Source: Endomychus coccineus
Taxonomy: Eukaryota; Arthropoda; Insecta; Coleoptera; Endomychidae
Assembly (NCBI GenBank): GCA_958510875.1
Contig: OY294072.1
Coordinates: 3,038,001 to 3,102,000 of the forward strand
DNA: 64,000 nucleotides
Reading direction: 5' to 3'
Numbering within the stretch: the stretch's first letter is position 1; each line of letters opens with the position of its first letter. The notes under the pieces were generated by a model. That model worked only from the letters and a program-made list of their open reading frames with translations. It was not told the origin of the DNA and did no database searches. Made by a program: the position numbers and the translations under genes. Below, in pieces: positions 8,075-18,726 of this stretch.

Positions 8075-11000
8075 CTAACCTAAAGAATAGTGTCCATAAG
8101 GTAGGGTGCTTGTTTTATCCCCCAATATTACCCGTTTATTATCAAAGGGGCTCAAAGCGATTTTATTCTGCTCAATTGTGTATAACTTAAGGTCAAAAGA
8201 GCGGATAGATCTCTGGACACGATACATCTCTATGTTCTCTTCCAGACATCTAACATAGTCTTCGAATGTAATGGTGTTTCGTAAGACATACTCGCGCACC
8301 CCTTTGACTTTCTTTGTGACGTCATCATCGCGATTTTGATTTTGGACAGTGAAGCTGTACATTTTTGCCCGCAAATCAACGAACTTATCCATGAGGAGCC
8401 CTTTGTTCTCGTCCTTCATCAAGCCTACTACTTTTTTGTTGACCTGCGGAATCTTAAAGAGGTTGTCTGGAGCATAATTTCCCGATCTCGTATCAAATTT
8501 CCCGATATTTCTATTTATAATTGACTCATAAATGTCATCGTTTGTAATAATATGGTAAATCAAACTGTCAGTATCAGTGTAACATAATCGCATCAATCCA
8601 GGGTCTTTGTATAATTTTTAACATGAAGCCATAATGAAAATCGTAAACGCAGGTTTTGGAGATGTCCAAAATAGACATCCCCACATAGATGGGTTTGTTG
8701 AATAAAACTTCTAATTTATTCTGTTCTATGGCTACCAAATTCCCCTCAAATATCTTGCTGCTATTGAAATTAGGTTGAGAAATATAATAGCGAGCCCCAT
8801 AGGGCCCATACCATTCATTAACTAATCTAACTAGTTTATGCTTCCGTACATTCTCCATAGATTTACCGAAAGTTGCGTTGATCAGCAGCTTGAAGAGAGC
8901 TATTTCAAACGCATTTTTAGAAGCTGCCCTCAATCTAGTGTTGAGATCTATGTATGGTTTAAGCCACGGAGCTTGCTTAAATTCCAAAATTCTATGGACA
9001 TTTTTCAGCACCATCCCCAGCGCCAAACATTGTTTTAAATTTCGATAGTGAATGATATATTTCGATTTATTGTGGAGAGTTGTTAGTAATTTAGGTAATT
9101 TGCTGTCGGGTGGTGCTGTGTGAGTGGGACAAAGAGGGAGATCTTTATGCAGATCATGTAGTTCAGCTGGGTAATCTAAATCGACTTCCAATATGTAGCC
9201 GATTGGACTTTCGTCTGAGACGTTTCTTACGTCTACATCATCGAGATTTTCAATCCACTTGAACCCATCATAGGGCAAATATTGAATCATAGCCCATCCG
9301 TACAAATTACAAACGTCAAAATACATGAGGTAACTTGTCTCTTTTTCGGGGTCGTGATTATTCATGTATTTATTATTGGCCTTTGCAAATCGATTACTGC
9401 ATTGGCTCACACCTCCACGAATTCCCTTCTCCACAAATAAGACCATATCGATGTCTTTCAAATATTGTAAAGATACATTCGTATATTTCAACATACAGTC
9501 CCACGTGAAGGAGGGAACCGTGAAATAGTGGGCCGGATCTAAAGCAAAAAGATCCATACATTTGCTGCGAAAATTCTCAAATACATCGGCCAATAATAAA
9601 ACATCTGTCTTCAAATATAAATCTGAATAATCACCTAAATTTTCACAATTAAAACTAGTCCAAATTGTTTGAGCATGCCTATAATCATCCTCACTTATCG
9701 ATTCGTCGCGTAATTTATTAGAAAATTTCTCTATTGGAGGAAGATTTTCCTCGTTCAATTTACCCCATTCATCTAAGTGTTCATAGGGAAATACTCCCTT
9801 ACGAGTTAGTAATTTAAATTTATCATCGGATAAGTGCGCAAACTCGCTTTTCGAAATATTCAAATCCTCCACCTTCAAATATGACACTGATTTGTCCAAG
9901 CTTGAATCTAAAAACCTACATGAATCGATGAAACGGAATTTAACCACGGAATTTTTCGTACTTCTAGTGAAACTTATATACTTCTCTTTATTGATTGGGA
10001 GTACTTGAATATTTTGTTTGGACGATTTGGCTATATCTCGAATCAGCAAAAACTTATCGTACCCACTGAGGTTATGAGCCACAACAGGCACTACGAATCG
10101 ATATTTATAATTAAGATTACAATCTTGATGGGCTAATCCTCGATATTTGCCCGTGAAATGGCAATGATCTCTAACACGAACATCTCCCTCTTCGAACTGT
10201 CTCTCACAAATATGACATTTCGTTTCCTTCATTATATCAAGGAAACTGATACCATTCAAGTCCATAGGTACAATAGATTTAAGTTTTAGATCGATAAATT
10301 CCCCAATTTTATCTAGTTCATCTGTCAACCATTTGGCCGAGTCTAATCCTCTATAACTATCAAATCGTGATAGGGAATTGTTAAATTGGCATTTTAAATA
10401 ATACCCAACACTATACGCCTCGTGTAGCTGGGTTTTGTTCGTATATGAACTTACATCAGATTGAGAGCAGTTCTGAATAGATAATAGGAGAGCTTCAAAG
10501 TCAAAATAAATAATAAATGGTATGGGTAGTTTGTTTGAGTGATTATTAAATTTCAAATAATCATCTTGGGGGAATGTGATTTTACACATGTTCATTTTAC
10601 CACAATCCTCAATGTGATTTTTATACTTATTCTCGCTCTTGAAATTATTTAAACATCGCTCACACAAGTAAGTTTTTTTGCGTGTGGTAATTTGAAAATT
10701 TACAAGTCTTGATAAATTTTTAATAAGACAATAGTGAAATTTAACGGTGAGGTCAACGAAATTTGGGAATTTCGCAGGTTCTACATCTCGATAATATTTA
10801 TCTTGGATTAATAGTAAATTAAAATGCCTCTCTAATTTATTTTTAGTTAAATATGCAATGAGAACCTTCAATTTTTCCACATGTTCGCTCTGCTGCTCAT
10901 TACCCCCACATAATTCCAAAACGAATACATGAATTGAAATATTGTTATTTTTCTCGAAAGTTGGAATTTGTGATATAGGAAGGGGAAATGTTAGATTTTG

Positions 11001-11858
11001 TAAATTTAAAACATTACTAAAATGTGGATATGAAGCTGTATTTGCTGCTGCTGGATGTAGTCCCGCTGTTACTACCCAGGCAAAACAGTATTCATCGTAA
11101 TTTTTAATATTAATAACAGCACGCTTCAGGAGTATTTCTTTTGGGAGAACGATATACGAAGAGCCCGAATTGATGGTTTCATGCTTATTTATATTCACCC
11201 CCAAACTGATAACCTCCCTAATGCTCCACCCCGAGTCGCGTTCTGAAAAATCATCCAGCTTAACTTGAAGTTTATCAATTACATTCTCCTTGAACCACTC
11301 CAATAAATTTGTAAAAGCATCTATTGGAGTGGACTTGGTGTAGAAATATTTATACTCTGTTTGGATAAGCTCGTCGATCGCATTGAGCCGCATATATTCC
11401 CCACAAAATGTAGTGTTTACCTTAATGAAATTGTATGTATGTAAAATTTTGGTGATTCTAGGACTGAAAAGATGAAAAGCATCATATAAAAAATTCATCG
11501 GGTCTAAATGTGAAATGTTCGTTATGAAGCCAGTTCGAATTCGTTGGGAAAATGCGCATTTACCTTCCTCCCAACGGATTCGCTCACTACGGTTCTTATT
11601 AGTTGTGGGCGGTTTATTTCGAACCCCTAATAAAATTTTGAATCTTTTTAAATGCCCAATATTACATTGAAGTTGGTTCTTACAGGGTAAATTCAAGGTG
11701 TCTTTGGTTAAATGCCTGGAAAAAGTCCTAATGTACTTTGTACAGAAACCTATCCACTTTGTTATTTCCTGAGGGGATAATTTCGATTTTAATAAATCCC
11801 GTTGAGCCTCATTGATAATTTTCTCAATCTCCCCACTGATTTTAGCGATTGAAACCAT
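8075..11858 (-). pseudogene. Protein-primed family B DNA polymerase with embedded HNH/EndoVII finger, one frameshift (element A)
   Basis: The Polinton replicative polymerase (DNA_pol_B_2 type), reading from ATG 11856-11858 for 1094 codons. A C2H2-like finger lies near residue 400 (YLCERCLNNFKSENKYKNH). The 3'-5' exonuclease motifs are IYFDFEALL (~449), VVAHNLSGYDKF (~593) and YLKTDVLLLAD (~750). Between the first two sits an endonuclease-VII-like HNH finger: CHICERQ then VRDHCHFTGKYRG and AHQDCN (~546-580). Polymerase motif A is YFDVCNLYGWAM (~850) and motif B is LLINATFGKSME (~990). One extra A in the run near 8617-8621 shifts the frame just before motif C; YTDTDSLIYH continues in the 8075-8596 frame and ends TLPYGHYSLG, the usual family C terminus. 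About 1260 residues in total. Confidence 0.92.
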
Positions 11859-11958
11859 AGTTGAAAATAAAACAAGCAGCCTACCTTATGATATATAAGA
11901 ACAGTACAGGAGGGATGTTGCCGTTGTCGTTAGTGGTGTTGCTGTAAGGTTCTCTCTC
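11859..11958 (-). promoter_or_regulatory. PolB upstream region
   Basis: A 100-bp spacer between the PolB start and the end of the next minus-strand gene. It contains TTATATATCATAA on the minus strand about 40 bp upstream of the PolB ATG, a candidate TATA element. Confidence 0.35.
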
Positions 11959-12279
11959 TCAACTCCTGGGAGGCAATTCGCAGAATTCTATTTTTGCACA
12001 AGATTTTCCTGCCCCAATCGCTTCTTCCTCTCCATATATTAATGCGGTGTTCTGTCCCTTATTGATGATATCGATTATGGGGATAAGCACTGTTGTTAGT
12101 CGCTTAGGCAGGAAAACAGTTAGGTCACCTTCTAATTCTGCTAAAACAGCCTCCCCAAATTTGGTGTGTACTGTTTTCAAATTTGAAATTGAATGTGGTA
12201 CATCTAATTTCAAGTCTGCAATCTTTGTAGGTGTTGCCCTCTGCAAGAGTGAACTTTGATTCAGTTTGGAGAAATCCAT
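11959..12279 (-). CDS. Small OB-fold-like protein, candidate ssDNA-binding protein (element A)
   Basis: An intact 106-codon frame starting MDFSKLNQSSLLQ and ending IEFCELPPRS. The pattern ISNLKTVHTKFGEAVLAELE, then DLTVFLPKRLT, is a beta-rich arrangement that resembles small OB-fold proteins seen next to PolB in insect Mavericks. The position immediately upstream of PolB on the same strand, with only 100 bp between, suggests a replication accessory such as a single-strand DNA-binding protein. The family call is from memory of similar proteins and is tentative. No lesion is visible. Confidence 0.5.
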   Translation of the reverse strand: MDFSKLNQSSLLQRATPTKIADLKLDVPHSISNLKTVHTKFGEAVLAELEGDLTVFLPKRLTTVLIPIIDIINKGQNTALIYGEEEAIGAGKSCAKIEFCELPPRS

Positions 12280-13010
12280 TTTTCACTTTATTTTTTTTTT
12301 AAATCTAAAACAAATCGATGGAAGTTAACAGTGAAGAATTATTTTTGTGTGTGTGTGTGTGTGTTGAATTTACTCCACCAAATTGAAGATTAATGAATAA
12401 ACCAAAATATTATTAAATATTTTACTAAGCAAATTGTATAAAAGAAGATTAATAAATACTTTCAAAAAGTTAAAGTTCTACCAGTATATTTTTTAAGAAA
12501 AGAAAAATAAATATTCCCTACATATAAATTAACCCTACATAGGAAAATAACGTTTAAGTTTATTAATAAAATAAACTCACCTAGATTTCAGCACTCACAA
12601 AAACACGTCTGGTTGAATCTAACTCAGATTTAATAATGAATTTAATAATAACTTGAGATACGCATATCGCGTTTTATAGGAACTTCTTATCAGTTGACGG
12701 CGCCATCGAGTCGGTCAATAACAACTTTATCGTTTTCTTTTTAGGAACTTCTTATCAATTGACGTCATGTATATCGTTCATGCGTGGCGAATAACAGATT
12801 TATCAATTTCTTTTTATAGGAACTTCTTATCGATTGACGTCATGTATAGCGTTCATGCTTGGTGAAAAACAACTTTATCAATTTCTGCGAATTAGTTTAA
12901 TTTTAGTTTATCGCATATTCAATGATTAAATATCGTGTATAAAACCTATGGCACTTCAAAGGAGGAAAATAGTATTATTCTCAAAGTGGTAAAGTGTGAT
13001 ATAGAGAAAA
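12280..13010. promoter_or_regulatory. AT-rich divergent control region with repeats
   Basis: A 730-bp interval between a minus-strand gene and a plus-strand spliced gene. It holds a GT microsatellite (12347-12363), AT-rich sequence with no coding signal, and three direct repeats (separate entry). The divergent arrangement makes it a likely control region for PolB-side and spliced-gene transcription. Confidence 0.45.
12677..12890. repeat. Three ~75-80-bp direct repeats with TGACGTCA
   Basis: Each copy begins TAGGAACTTCTTATC, followed by an A/G-TTGAC element, then a CGTTCATGC-like stretch in copies two and three and TTTATC-TTTCT. Copies two and three contain a perfect TGACGTCA (CRE/ATF-type) site; copy one has TGACGGCG at that place. 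They lie upstream of the spliced gene and of the minus-strand replication genes. Confidence 0.7.
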
Positions 13011-13880
13011 ATGGGCGCATTCACCGAGCACGTAGAAATATTCACCAACCGGTTCGATATACTGAACAAAGAGCAGATGCGATGTTGGATGAAAGACAAG
13101 TGAGTTGTTTTTCATTTCATTTCGATCTTACTATAAATCTTGATTGCAATTTTTTTTAGTCATTATTCTGAGGAAGAAATCAAAATAGAACTAGAATATC
13201 TAGATGTATTGGAGGCATCTGATGATGTAGATGATTTATTCCCGGAATTGCGTGATCCGCACGGAATAATTGATTAAACGTATGTTTTTTTTTTAATTTT
13301 TGATACATTATTTCGATTATTGAATTACTCTCATTTCCATCAAATCCGACGAGATTTTATTGGTGGAGGACATGATGTATGTGATTTTTTCTACTTGTGA
13401 AATATTTGCTTACTAATTTCAATAATTACAGATTGAACGAATTACCTACCCAAGTCCAGGTCGATACCCCAGCGTCTTCAGCGAGCACCCCAGACATTTT
13501 GTATGTATTCATATTAACATATTAACTCTAGAATTATTTCAATTCTAATTCTACTTTCTCAATAGATCATTACCTCGTCCATACCAATCACCTGCACCTT
13601 CGCCGACACCTCCCCCGCAGCAGCAGCAGCAGATTTATGAGGGAATGTGTATTCATGGTTTACGCCACTACTTGGCGGAGCTGATGTGTGAAGTATGTTT
13701 ACCTTATACCTATGTTTTCTATTATTTAATGAGTACCCTTGTTTTATTCACAATTACAGATGTCACAACTGCGGGTTTTGGAGGGCTGCCGTTTTTTGGT
13801 TGAGCCCCTAGACGGGGAATGTTCCCTGGTGGTGGGGTTGGAGTGCGATGTGGGTCGCTTGAGAAAAAAAGTGAGTGAAT

Positions 13881-13965
<85 letters not shown>

Positions 13966-14125
13966 TATTATTGTATTGTATTCATTATTTATCAACTAAA
14001 GTTATTTTTCTTTCTTTTTACAGATCGCTGAAATGCGGAGAGCTCGGGGTATGATCTTTCTCATTGAACTTTTAAAGAATATTTTATTAGATTTAAGTGT
14101 AAATTGTATATATCTTGTGGAATAA
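13011..14125 (+). pseudogene. Six-exon spliced gene of unknown function, one internal stop (element A)
   Basis: The predicted exons are 13011-13099, 13160-13279, 13432-13500, 13566-13692, 13760-13870 and 14024-14125. Each intron is bounded by GT-AG with good donors (GTGAGT, GTATGT) and acceptors (TTTTTTAG, ATTACAG, TTTTACAG). Exon lengths add up to 618, divisible by three, and all phases agree. The only defect is a TAA at 13275-13277, five bases before the second donor. The product would have an acidic N-terminal half (EEEIKIELEYLD), a Pro/Gln-rich middle (SPAPSPTPPPQQQQQ) and a C-terminal helical part (RLRKKIAEMRRARG). AATAAA overlaps the stop. The function is not recognised; the Pro/Gln segment and helical end would suit a transcription regulator, which is speculation. 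Confidence 0.6.
13884..13964. repeat. (CA)n microsatellite in intron
   Basis: About 40 dinucleotide units, inside the fifth intron of the spliced gene. It generates long spurious frames on both strands. Confidence 0.97.
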
Positions 14126-14199
14126 AGTTAAAAGTTAAATGTATGTGTCTAACTCATTCCCTATCTCCTATTCTTAATCAAACAACAGCAATACTTTCA

Positions 14200-14697
14200 T
14201 TATTTATTATTATTATTATTATTATTAATACGTTTCTTTACATTTTTAATGAGGATTTTCAGTAGTAAAACTGATAATACACTAAGATTGAAACATTGCA
14301 TAGCATAGATTTCATTTTCTTTCTGTGGTGGTTGATCTTCAGATACATTGCTTAGGCAATTGATTGCTGCCGCCGCAGGTGTTGAGGCTTCAGTTTGCTG
14401 CCAATTCACCACGTCTCCCTCACTTCCATTATGGAATAATAACTTGAGTTTATAGTTGAATGTTGGTAACATAGTTTTAGGAATAACGTATGAGAATACC
14501 TCCAATTGAATTTCATTAACTAGTTGGTGGTCTAGGGGCTGCCATTCAGTTCGATTACATTCCTTATCAACGAAGGCATCCTTGTTGGGACATATAGAAA
14601 TCCGATTCACTCGAGGTGGTACGTTTGTATATAGGACCTCATTCAATATTGCGGTTAGGATTATGAAATTTGATTTCAACACAACCATCCCCTCCAC
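14200..14697 (-). CDS. Tail-anchored protein, second of an overlapping pair (element A)
   Basis: Starts MEGMVVLKSNFIILTAILNE and ends with a hydrophobic helix (LSVLSVLLLKILI) followed by basic residues, a C-terminal membrane anchor. The homologue in C (56284-56805) shares LKTNFVILTTILN, CNRTEW and YKLKLLF and also ends in a hydrophobic segment plus basic residues. The middle is probably beta-rich. The ORF start overlaps the preceding frame by 59 bp in a different register, and the same register relation occurs in C. The last residues here are an Asn run from an ATT microsatellite, so the natural end may be altered. Function unknown; a membrane protein of the virion or egress machinery is possible. 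Confidence 0.58.
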   Translation of the reverse strand: MEGMVVLKSNFIILTAILNEVLYTNVPPRVNRISICPNKDAFVDKECNRTEWQPLDHQLVNEIQLEVFSYVIPKTMLPTFNYKLKLLFHNGSEGDVVNWQQTEASTPAAAAINCLSNVSEDQPPQKENEIYAMQCFNLSVLSVLLLKILIKNVKKRINNNNNNNK

Positions 14698-14824
14698 TTA
14701 TACTCAAATTACCTAGTTGGCTTATAGTTAACTTTTTATCTTCGTAAAATTTTATGTCTTTATTCAGTGCTACTAATTTCACATGAAATTCAAACAGTTT
14801 ACGTGCGTATTCTTCCAAAGACAT
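14639..14824 (-). CDS. Short helical protein, first of the overlapping pair (element A)
   Basis: A 61-codon frame, MSLEEYARKLFEFHVKLVAL, whose N-terminal part is amphipathic helix with the conserved block DIKFYEDKKL. The C homologue (56696-56935) has SFEECTRILRKIVEK and DLNFYEDKIK. Its 3' end overlaps the start of the tail-anchored ORF. It is either an independent small protein or the N-terminal part of a fusion made by ribosomal frameshifting. Confidence 0.5.
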   Translation of the reverse strand: MSLEEYARKLFEFHVKLVALNKDIKFYEDKKLTISQLGNLSISGGDGCVEIKFHNPNRNIE

Positions 14825-14831
14825 ATCAATA

Positions 14832-15386
14832 CTAGTCAGTTTTGGGGGAGAGTGCCCCCATACCCATTTTTTGAAACCCTCGTAATGAATCTAGATGGGC
14901 ATCTTCCTTCGTAACATATTCAAACAATTTCCAGCTGTTTACACTGCAGCACATAGAATTATTGTGGTTGGAGTGATGAAGGCAGATATATCTACAGTTT
15001 CCTCGAACAAATTCTGGACAGCTACCTTTCAAATTCAAGACTTTCACCTGGCGATCTAACCCCAATTTTTTTAGGATGTTCACTATGAATTTGGCTTTAC
15101 CCTTTCCACAAACGTATATGATGCTATTTGGGTCAATATTTTCCTTGAAAATTTCCTCCATCCTAGTATAGTCCTGGTATCCAGAGTTGTATGGAATTCC
15201 GTGGTACTTTTCACAAAACATTACTTGCTTCATTTGATTTTCTGCGAGTTCACTTAGCGGTGTGGGTGACTTGAATAGAAAATATTTTTCTAACCTTTTC
15301 TCACAATCCACCAAAACAAGTTCCTTAACTATCATTCCATGGTATGAGATTTGGAAGCTCTGAATGTCAACCGCCACACACTTCAT
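14832..15386 (-). CDS. Unknown 184-aa Maverick-associated protein (element A)
   Basis: An intact frame, MKCVAVDIQSFQIS at the start, then KELVLVDCEKR and FLFKSPTPLSEL, a YHGIPYNSGYQDY block, SIIYVCGKGKAKF and a Cys/His-rich part (RYICLHHSNHNNSMCC). The alternating hydrophobic strands at the beginning (VAVDIQ ... LVLVD) recall an RNase H-like or exonuclease-like fold, and I have seen this type of protein repeatedly beside insect Mavericks, but catalytic residues cannot be assigned with confidence. It is the last gene before the terminal repeat of A. No copy exists in B or C. Confidence 0.52.
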   Translation of the reverse strand: MKCVAVDIQSFQISYHGMIVKELVLVDCEKRLEKYFLFKSPTPLSELAENQMKQVMFCEKYHGIPYNSGYQDYTRMEEIFKENIDPNSIIYVCGKGKAKFIVNILKKLGLDRQVKVLNLKGSCPEFVRGNCRYICLHHSNHNNSMCCSVNSWKLFEYVTKEDAHLDSLRGFQKMGMGALSPKTD

Positions 15387-15439
15387 CTTGAGCTAAACTG
15401 CTTCATCGATATTAACATCAACAATACAAACTAGAACGA

Positions 15440-16127
15440 ACCGGGTGAGGCGGACGAGTCGAACTGGTGGCGCCACCTCCACGAAGCAGTCTGTACCTTA
15501 GGCCCGTCATGACAGCTGTCACGTGGTGGTGACACCTCTACAGCGCAATCTGTACCTTAGGTCCACCATGACAGCTGTCACGTGGTGGTGACATCTCCAC
15601 GAAGCAGTCTGTACCTTAGGCCCGCCATGACAGCTGTCACGTGGTGGGGACACCTCCACGGAGCAGTCTGTACCTTAGGTCCACCATAACAGCTGTCACG
15701 TGGTGGTGACATCTCCACGAAGAAGTCTGTACCTTAGGCCCGCCATGACAGCTGTCACGTGGTGGTGACACCTCCACAACGCAATCTGTACCTTAGGTCC
15801 ACCATGACAGCTGTCACGTGGTGGTGACATCTCCACGAAGCAATCTGTACCTTAGGTCCGCCATGACAGCTGTCAGGTGATAGTCATGTGATACCCCTGT
15901 ACATGTGACACACTTTTTGTACACACCCTGTATACTCGATGGCAGCTGCCTCGTGATAGTCACGTGACCCTGTACATGTGACACACTTTTTGTACGCACC
16001 CTGTATACTCTTTACGAACAACATATCCTTATCTCACACCTTATCACACACATCCATTCCTTATCACCGACACCCCTATGGCCGCCATCTTGGTTCTTGA
16101 TCGTAGAACGCGACCAGTTCATCTACT
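15440..16127. repeat. Right terminal repeat of element A, with ~60-bp tandem units
   Basis: From 15440 to about 15880, seven units of about 60 bp contain TCTGTACCTTAGG, CATGACAGCTGTCACGTGG and TGACA-CTCCACGAAGCA. Then a doubled GTACATGTGACACACTTTTT / CACCCTGTATACTC block follows, and unique sequence to the tip CCAGTTCATCTACT at 16127. The same units and the same block occur in the terminal repeats of element C. The left counterpart is outside the window. Confidence 0.8.
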
Positions 16128-17294
16128 AGAATCCTTTCGACTAAACGCGTAGACTCCTGGATTTGAAGATGTCATATCTTCAGTTTTCAGGATAAACGAG
16201 ACAATGTACGGAGCGAACGAATCGTCGATCTAGACGTTTAAATTGCGTATAGTAAAATCATTGTTAGAACAGCTATCGACATGAACTATGAGTCGGGATG
16301 TTCAGAAATTTGTTTTAAATTTGAATACATGACTAAAAATGATTTCAGAATCTTCTTGACTGAACGAGTACACTCCTGGATCTGAAGATGTCATACCTTC
16401 AGTTTTCGAGTTAAACGTGACAAAGTGCGAAGCGAATGAATCGTCGATCTGGACGTTTATATTGGGTATACTAGAATCGTTATAAGAATAGCTCTTCCCA
16501 TGAACTATGGGTCAAGATGTTCAGAAATAAGCTTTAAATTTGAATCCGAGACTAAAAATGATTTTAAAATCCTCTTGGCTGAACGCGTACACTCCTGGAT
16601 CTGAAGATGTCATATCTCCAGTTCTCGAGATAAACGCGACAAGGTACGAAGCGAATGAATCATTGATCTAGACGTTTACATTGGGTATACTTAAATCGTT
16701 ATAAGAACAGCTATTGACATGAACTATGTGTCGGGATGTTCAGAAAAATGTTTCAAATTTGAATCCGGGACATAAAATAATTTCGGAATTCTCTTGGCTA
16801 AACGCGCACACTCGTGGATCTGGAGATGTCATATCTTTAGTTTTCGAGATAAACGCGACAATGTACGGAGCGAATTAATGGTCGATCTAGACGTTTACAT
16901 TGGGTATACTAAAATCGTTATAAGAACAGCTATTGACATAAACCATGGGTCGGGATTTTCAGAAATATGTTTCAAATTCGACTCTGGTACTGATAATGAT
17001 TTCAGGATCCTCTTGGTTGAACGCGTACCATTCTGGATCTAAAGATTTCATATCTTCAGTTTAAGAGATAAACGCGACATTGTACGAAGCGAACGAGAAG
17101 TCGATCTGGAGGTTTACATTGGGTATACTAAAATAGTTATAAGAACAGCTATTGACATGAACTATGGATCAGGATGTTCAGGAATATGTTTCAAATATGA
17201 ATCCGGGACTAAGAATGATTTCAGAATTCTCTTGGTCGAACGCGTACACTCATGGATCTGAAGATGTCATATCTTTAGTTTTTGAGATAAACGC
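16128..17294. repeat. ~218-bp satellite array, first block
   Basis: Tandem diverged units with landmarks AACGCGTACACTCCTGGATC, GAAGATGTCATATCTTCAG, TCGTCGATCTAGACGTT, GGGTATACTAAAATCGTT and GGGATGTTCAGAAATATG recurring about every 218-220 bp. Short frames across it are by-products of the repeat. Element A was inserted into this array. Confidence 0.92.
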
Positions 17295-17626
17295 TACTGT
17301 AGGGAAAATATAGCATAATATTTAAGTTATCATATTCATGCTGAATATGTATATATCATGTAGAGCAATTATTATTGATTCACTAAGCAGTACGTCACCC
17401 GTGACAAGAGGGGCGAACGTTACCTTTCAGGTAACACTTACATTGATAGATATAGATGTCTCGATATTCTATCGAGAACGACATGGTACAATCCTGTCAG
17501 GAGTACTATTGACTTAGTGATGTTTCTTATTGTGTATCAGTGAATAAACCAGCTTACCACAACGTCATCTTCTATTCTGGGGTGTCCACGCAGATATCCC
17601 AACCTCATATAATCAAAAACCACCAA
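17295..17626 (-). repeat. 3' LTR of minus-strand retrotransposon
   Basis: About 330 bp. It shares with the other copy CACTAAGCAGTACGTCACCC, GACAAGAGGGGCGAACGTTA and TGATAGATATAGATGT. The protease reading frame runs into it on the minus strand and stops at 17537. Confidence 0.78.
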
Positions 17627-18704
17627 ATGGCGATCCTGCAAACTGCTTCGTGATGCGGAATTAGGTGTACTAAGTTCAATATTAATCAATCCACAATACT
17701 TAATCAAAAAATTCTGACCGATTATTCCGTCAGCATCGCATGCTAAATTTTTAAACACATAATATCGTTCATTAAACATTCGTGCATTCGCTTCCAATTT
17801 CAAATCAACACATCTTTCTGCTACTAACATACCCCCTATTCCTTTAATTTTCAATTTATTCTCTGTCGTACACACGTCTTTCGGTAATCTTTCATACTTT
17901 AAAGCGCACAAGGATGCACCTGTATCCACTAGAAATGTAACATCCTTTCCATTTACATTGAAATACACTCGATTCATACCAATACATTCATATATACAAT
18001 CACGCTCAGTTCTCTCGAAATAACTGCTGCAGTGAACTTTCATCCTCAACATTCTTACTTTCATCTCCTTGCGCACAATACACATTGCCTTGATACCCTC
18101 TATTTTGCGTATTTTGAGCAAAATTTTTAAACTGCCCTCTACCGTGGTTATTGTAATCCCTATACTGTCCACGTTTATAATTACTACAGTTCTTACTCCC
18201 TTGGTCGTAATTATTAGCTTGTTTTGTATAATTATTCCCGTAGTTGTGGCTGTAGTTATTTCGGTAATTTTGATTTTGATATATTCCTCTGTTAGAACGG
18301 CCTCTACAATTATTTCTGAATTCTCTCCTATTCGAAATTTCGCCTCTATATTTATGATATCCTCCATCATTGTCGTTGCGGCTTTTTCCCATGGCATTTA
18401 TTTCAGGCGTTTTCGTTAGGCTTTCATTATCTTGCGCTACTTTTATCGCTTCTTTTAGAAATGTTGGATTTTTGCAGCTAGAATTATACTTAATGACTGG
18501 TTATTCAAGACCGAAGTAAATTTCCTTATTGCATTTTTCTCATTGAGTGGCTGCAAGATCGCATATGCATTTTCGTCGTCATTGGCCTGGGAGATTGTCA
18601 AGTTGCGGAAAAGTTCCTGTACGTCTTCTCCAAATTTTTCAACTGTCCTGGATCCTTGTTTTGTTCTTGACGACTTCTCTTCCAAAGCGGCGTGTGATTT
18701 TTTA
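17537..18704 (-). pseudogene. Gag C-terminal part and retropepsin
   Basis: On the minus strand, the 18455-18704 part encodes a Gag core fragment (VEKFGEDVQELFRNLTIS, FTSVLNNQSL). After a frame disturbance comes an Asn/Arg/Gly-rich nucleocapsid-like stretch (18006-18392), then the 17537-18397 frame with the aspartic protease: VNGKDVTFLVDTGASLCAL carries the DTGA active site and ADGIIGQNFL the second conserved strand. The Gag and protease frames overlap, as in gypsy-like elements that use frameshifting. There are no pol domains after the protease because the internal region ends at the LTR. Confidence 0.7.
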
Positions 18705-18726
18705 GTCGAGTCATCAAGCGATATAG

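Larger units (their letters stand above)
1..16127. mobile_element. Polinton/Maverick element A (left end outside window)
   Basis: The gene set is that of a Polinton: capsid, penton-like, adenain-like protease, PLA2/pX, A32-like ATPase, rve integrase and protein-primed PolB. The right end is placed at 16127 because the reverse complement of the terminus begins AGTAGATGAACTGG, the same tip as complete element C, and because the satellite resumes directly after it. The predicted 6-bp target duplication would be AGAATC (16128-16133), but its left partner lies outside the window. Most genes carry one stop or frameshift, so the copy is decayed yet almost full in content. Confidence 0.88.

Noticed and set aside
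13722..13999. Frames with Cys-Val or Thr-His runs
   Set aside because: Translation of the (CA)n microsatellite in an intron of the six-exon gene.
15440..15900. CRISPR-like or coding repeat array in the right end of A
   Set aside because: Continuous ~60-bp tandem units without spacers; the same arrays are in the terminal repeats of C, so they are TIR structure.
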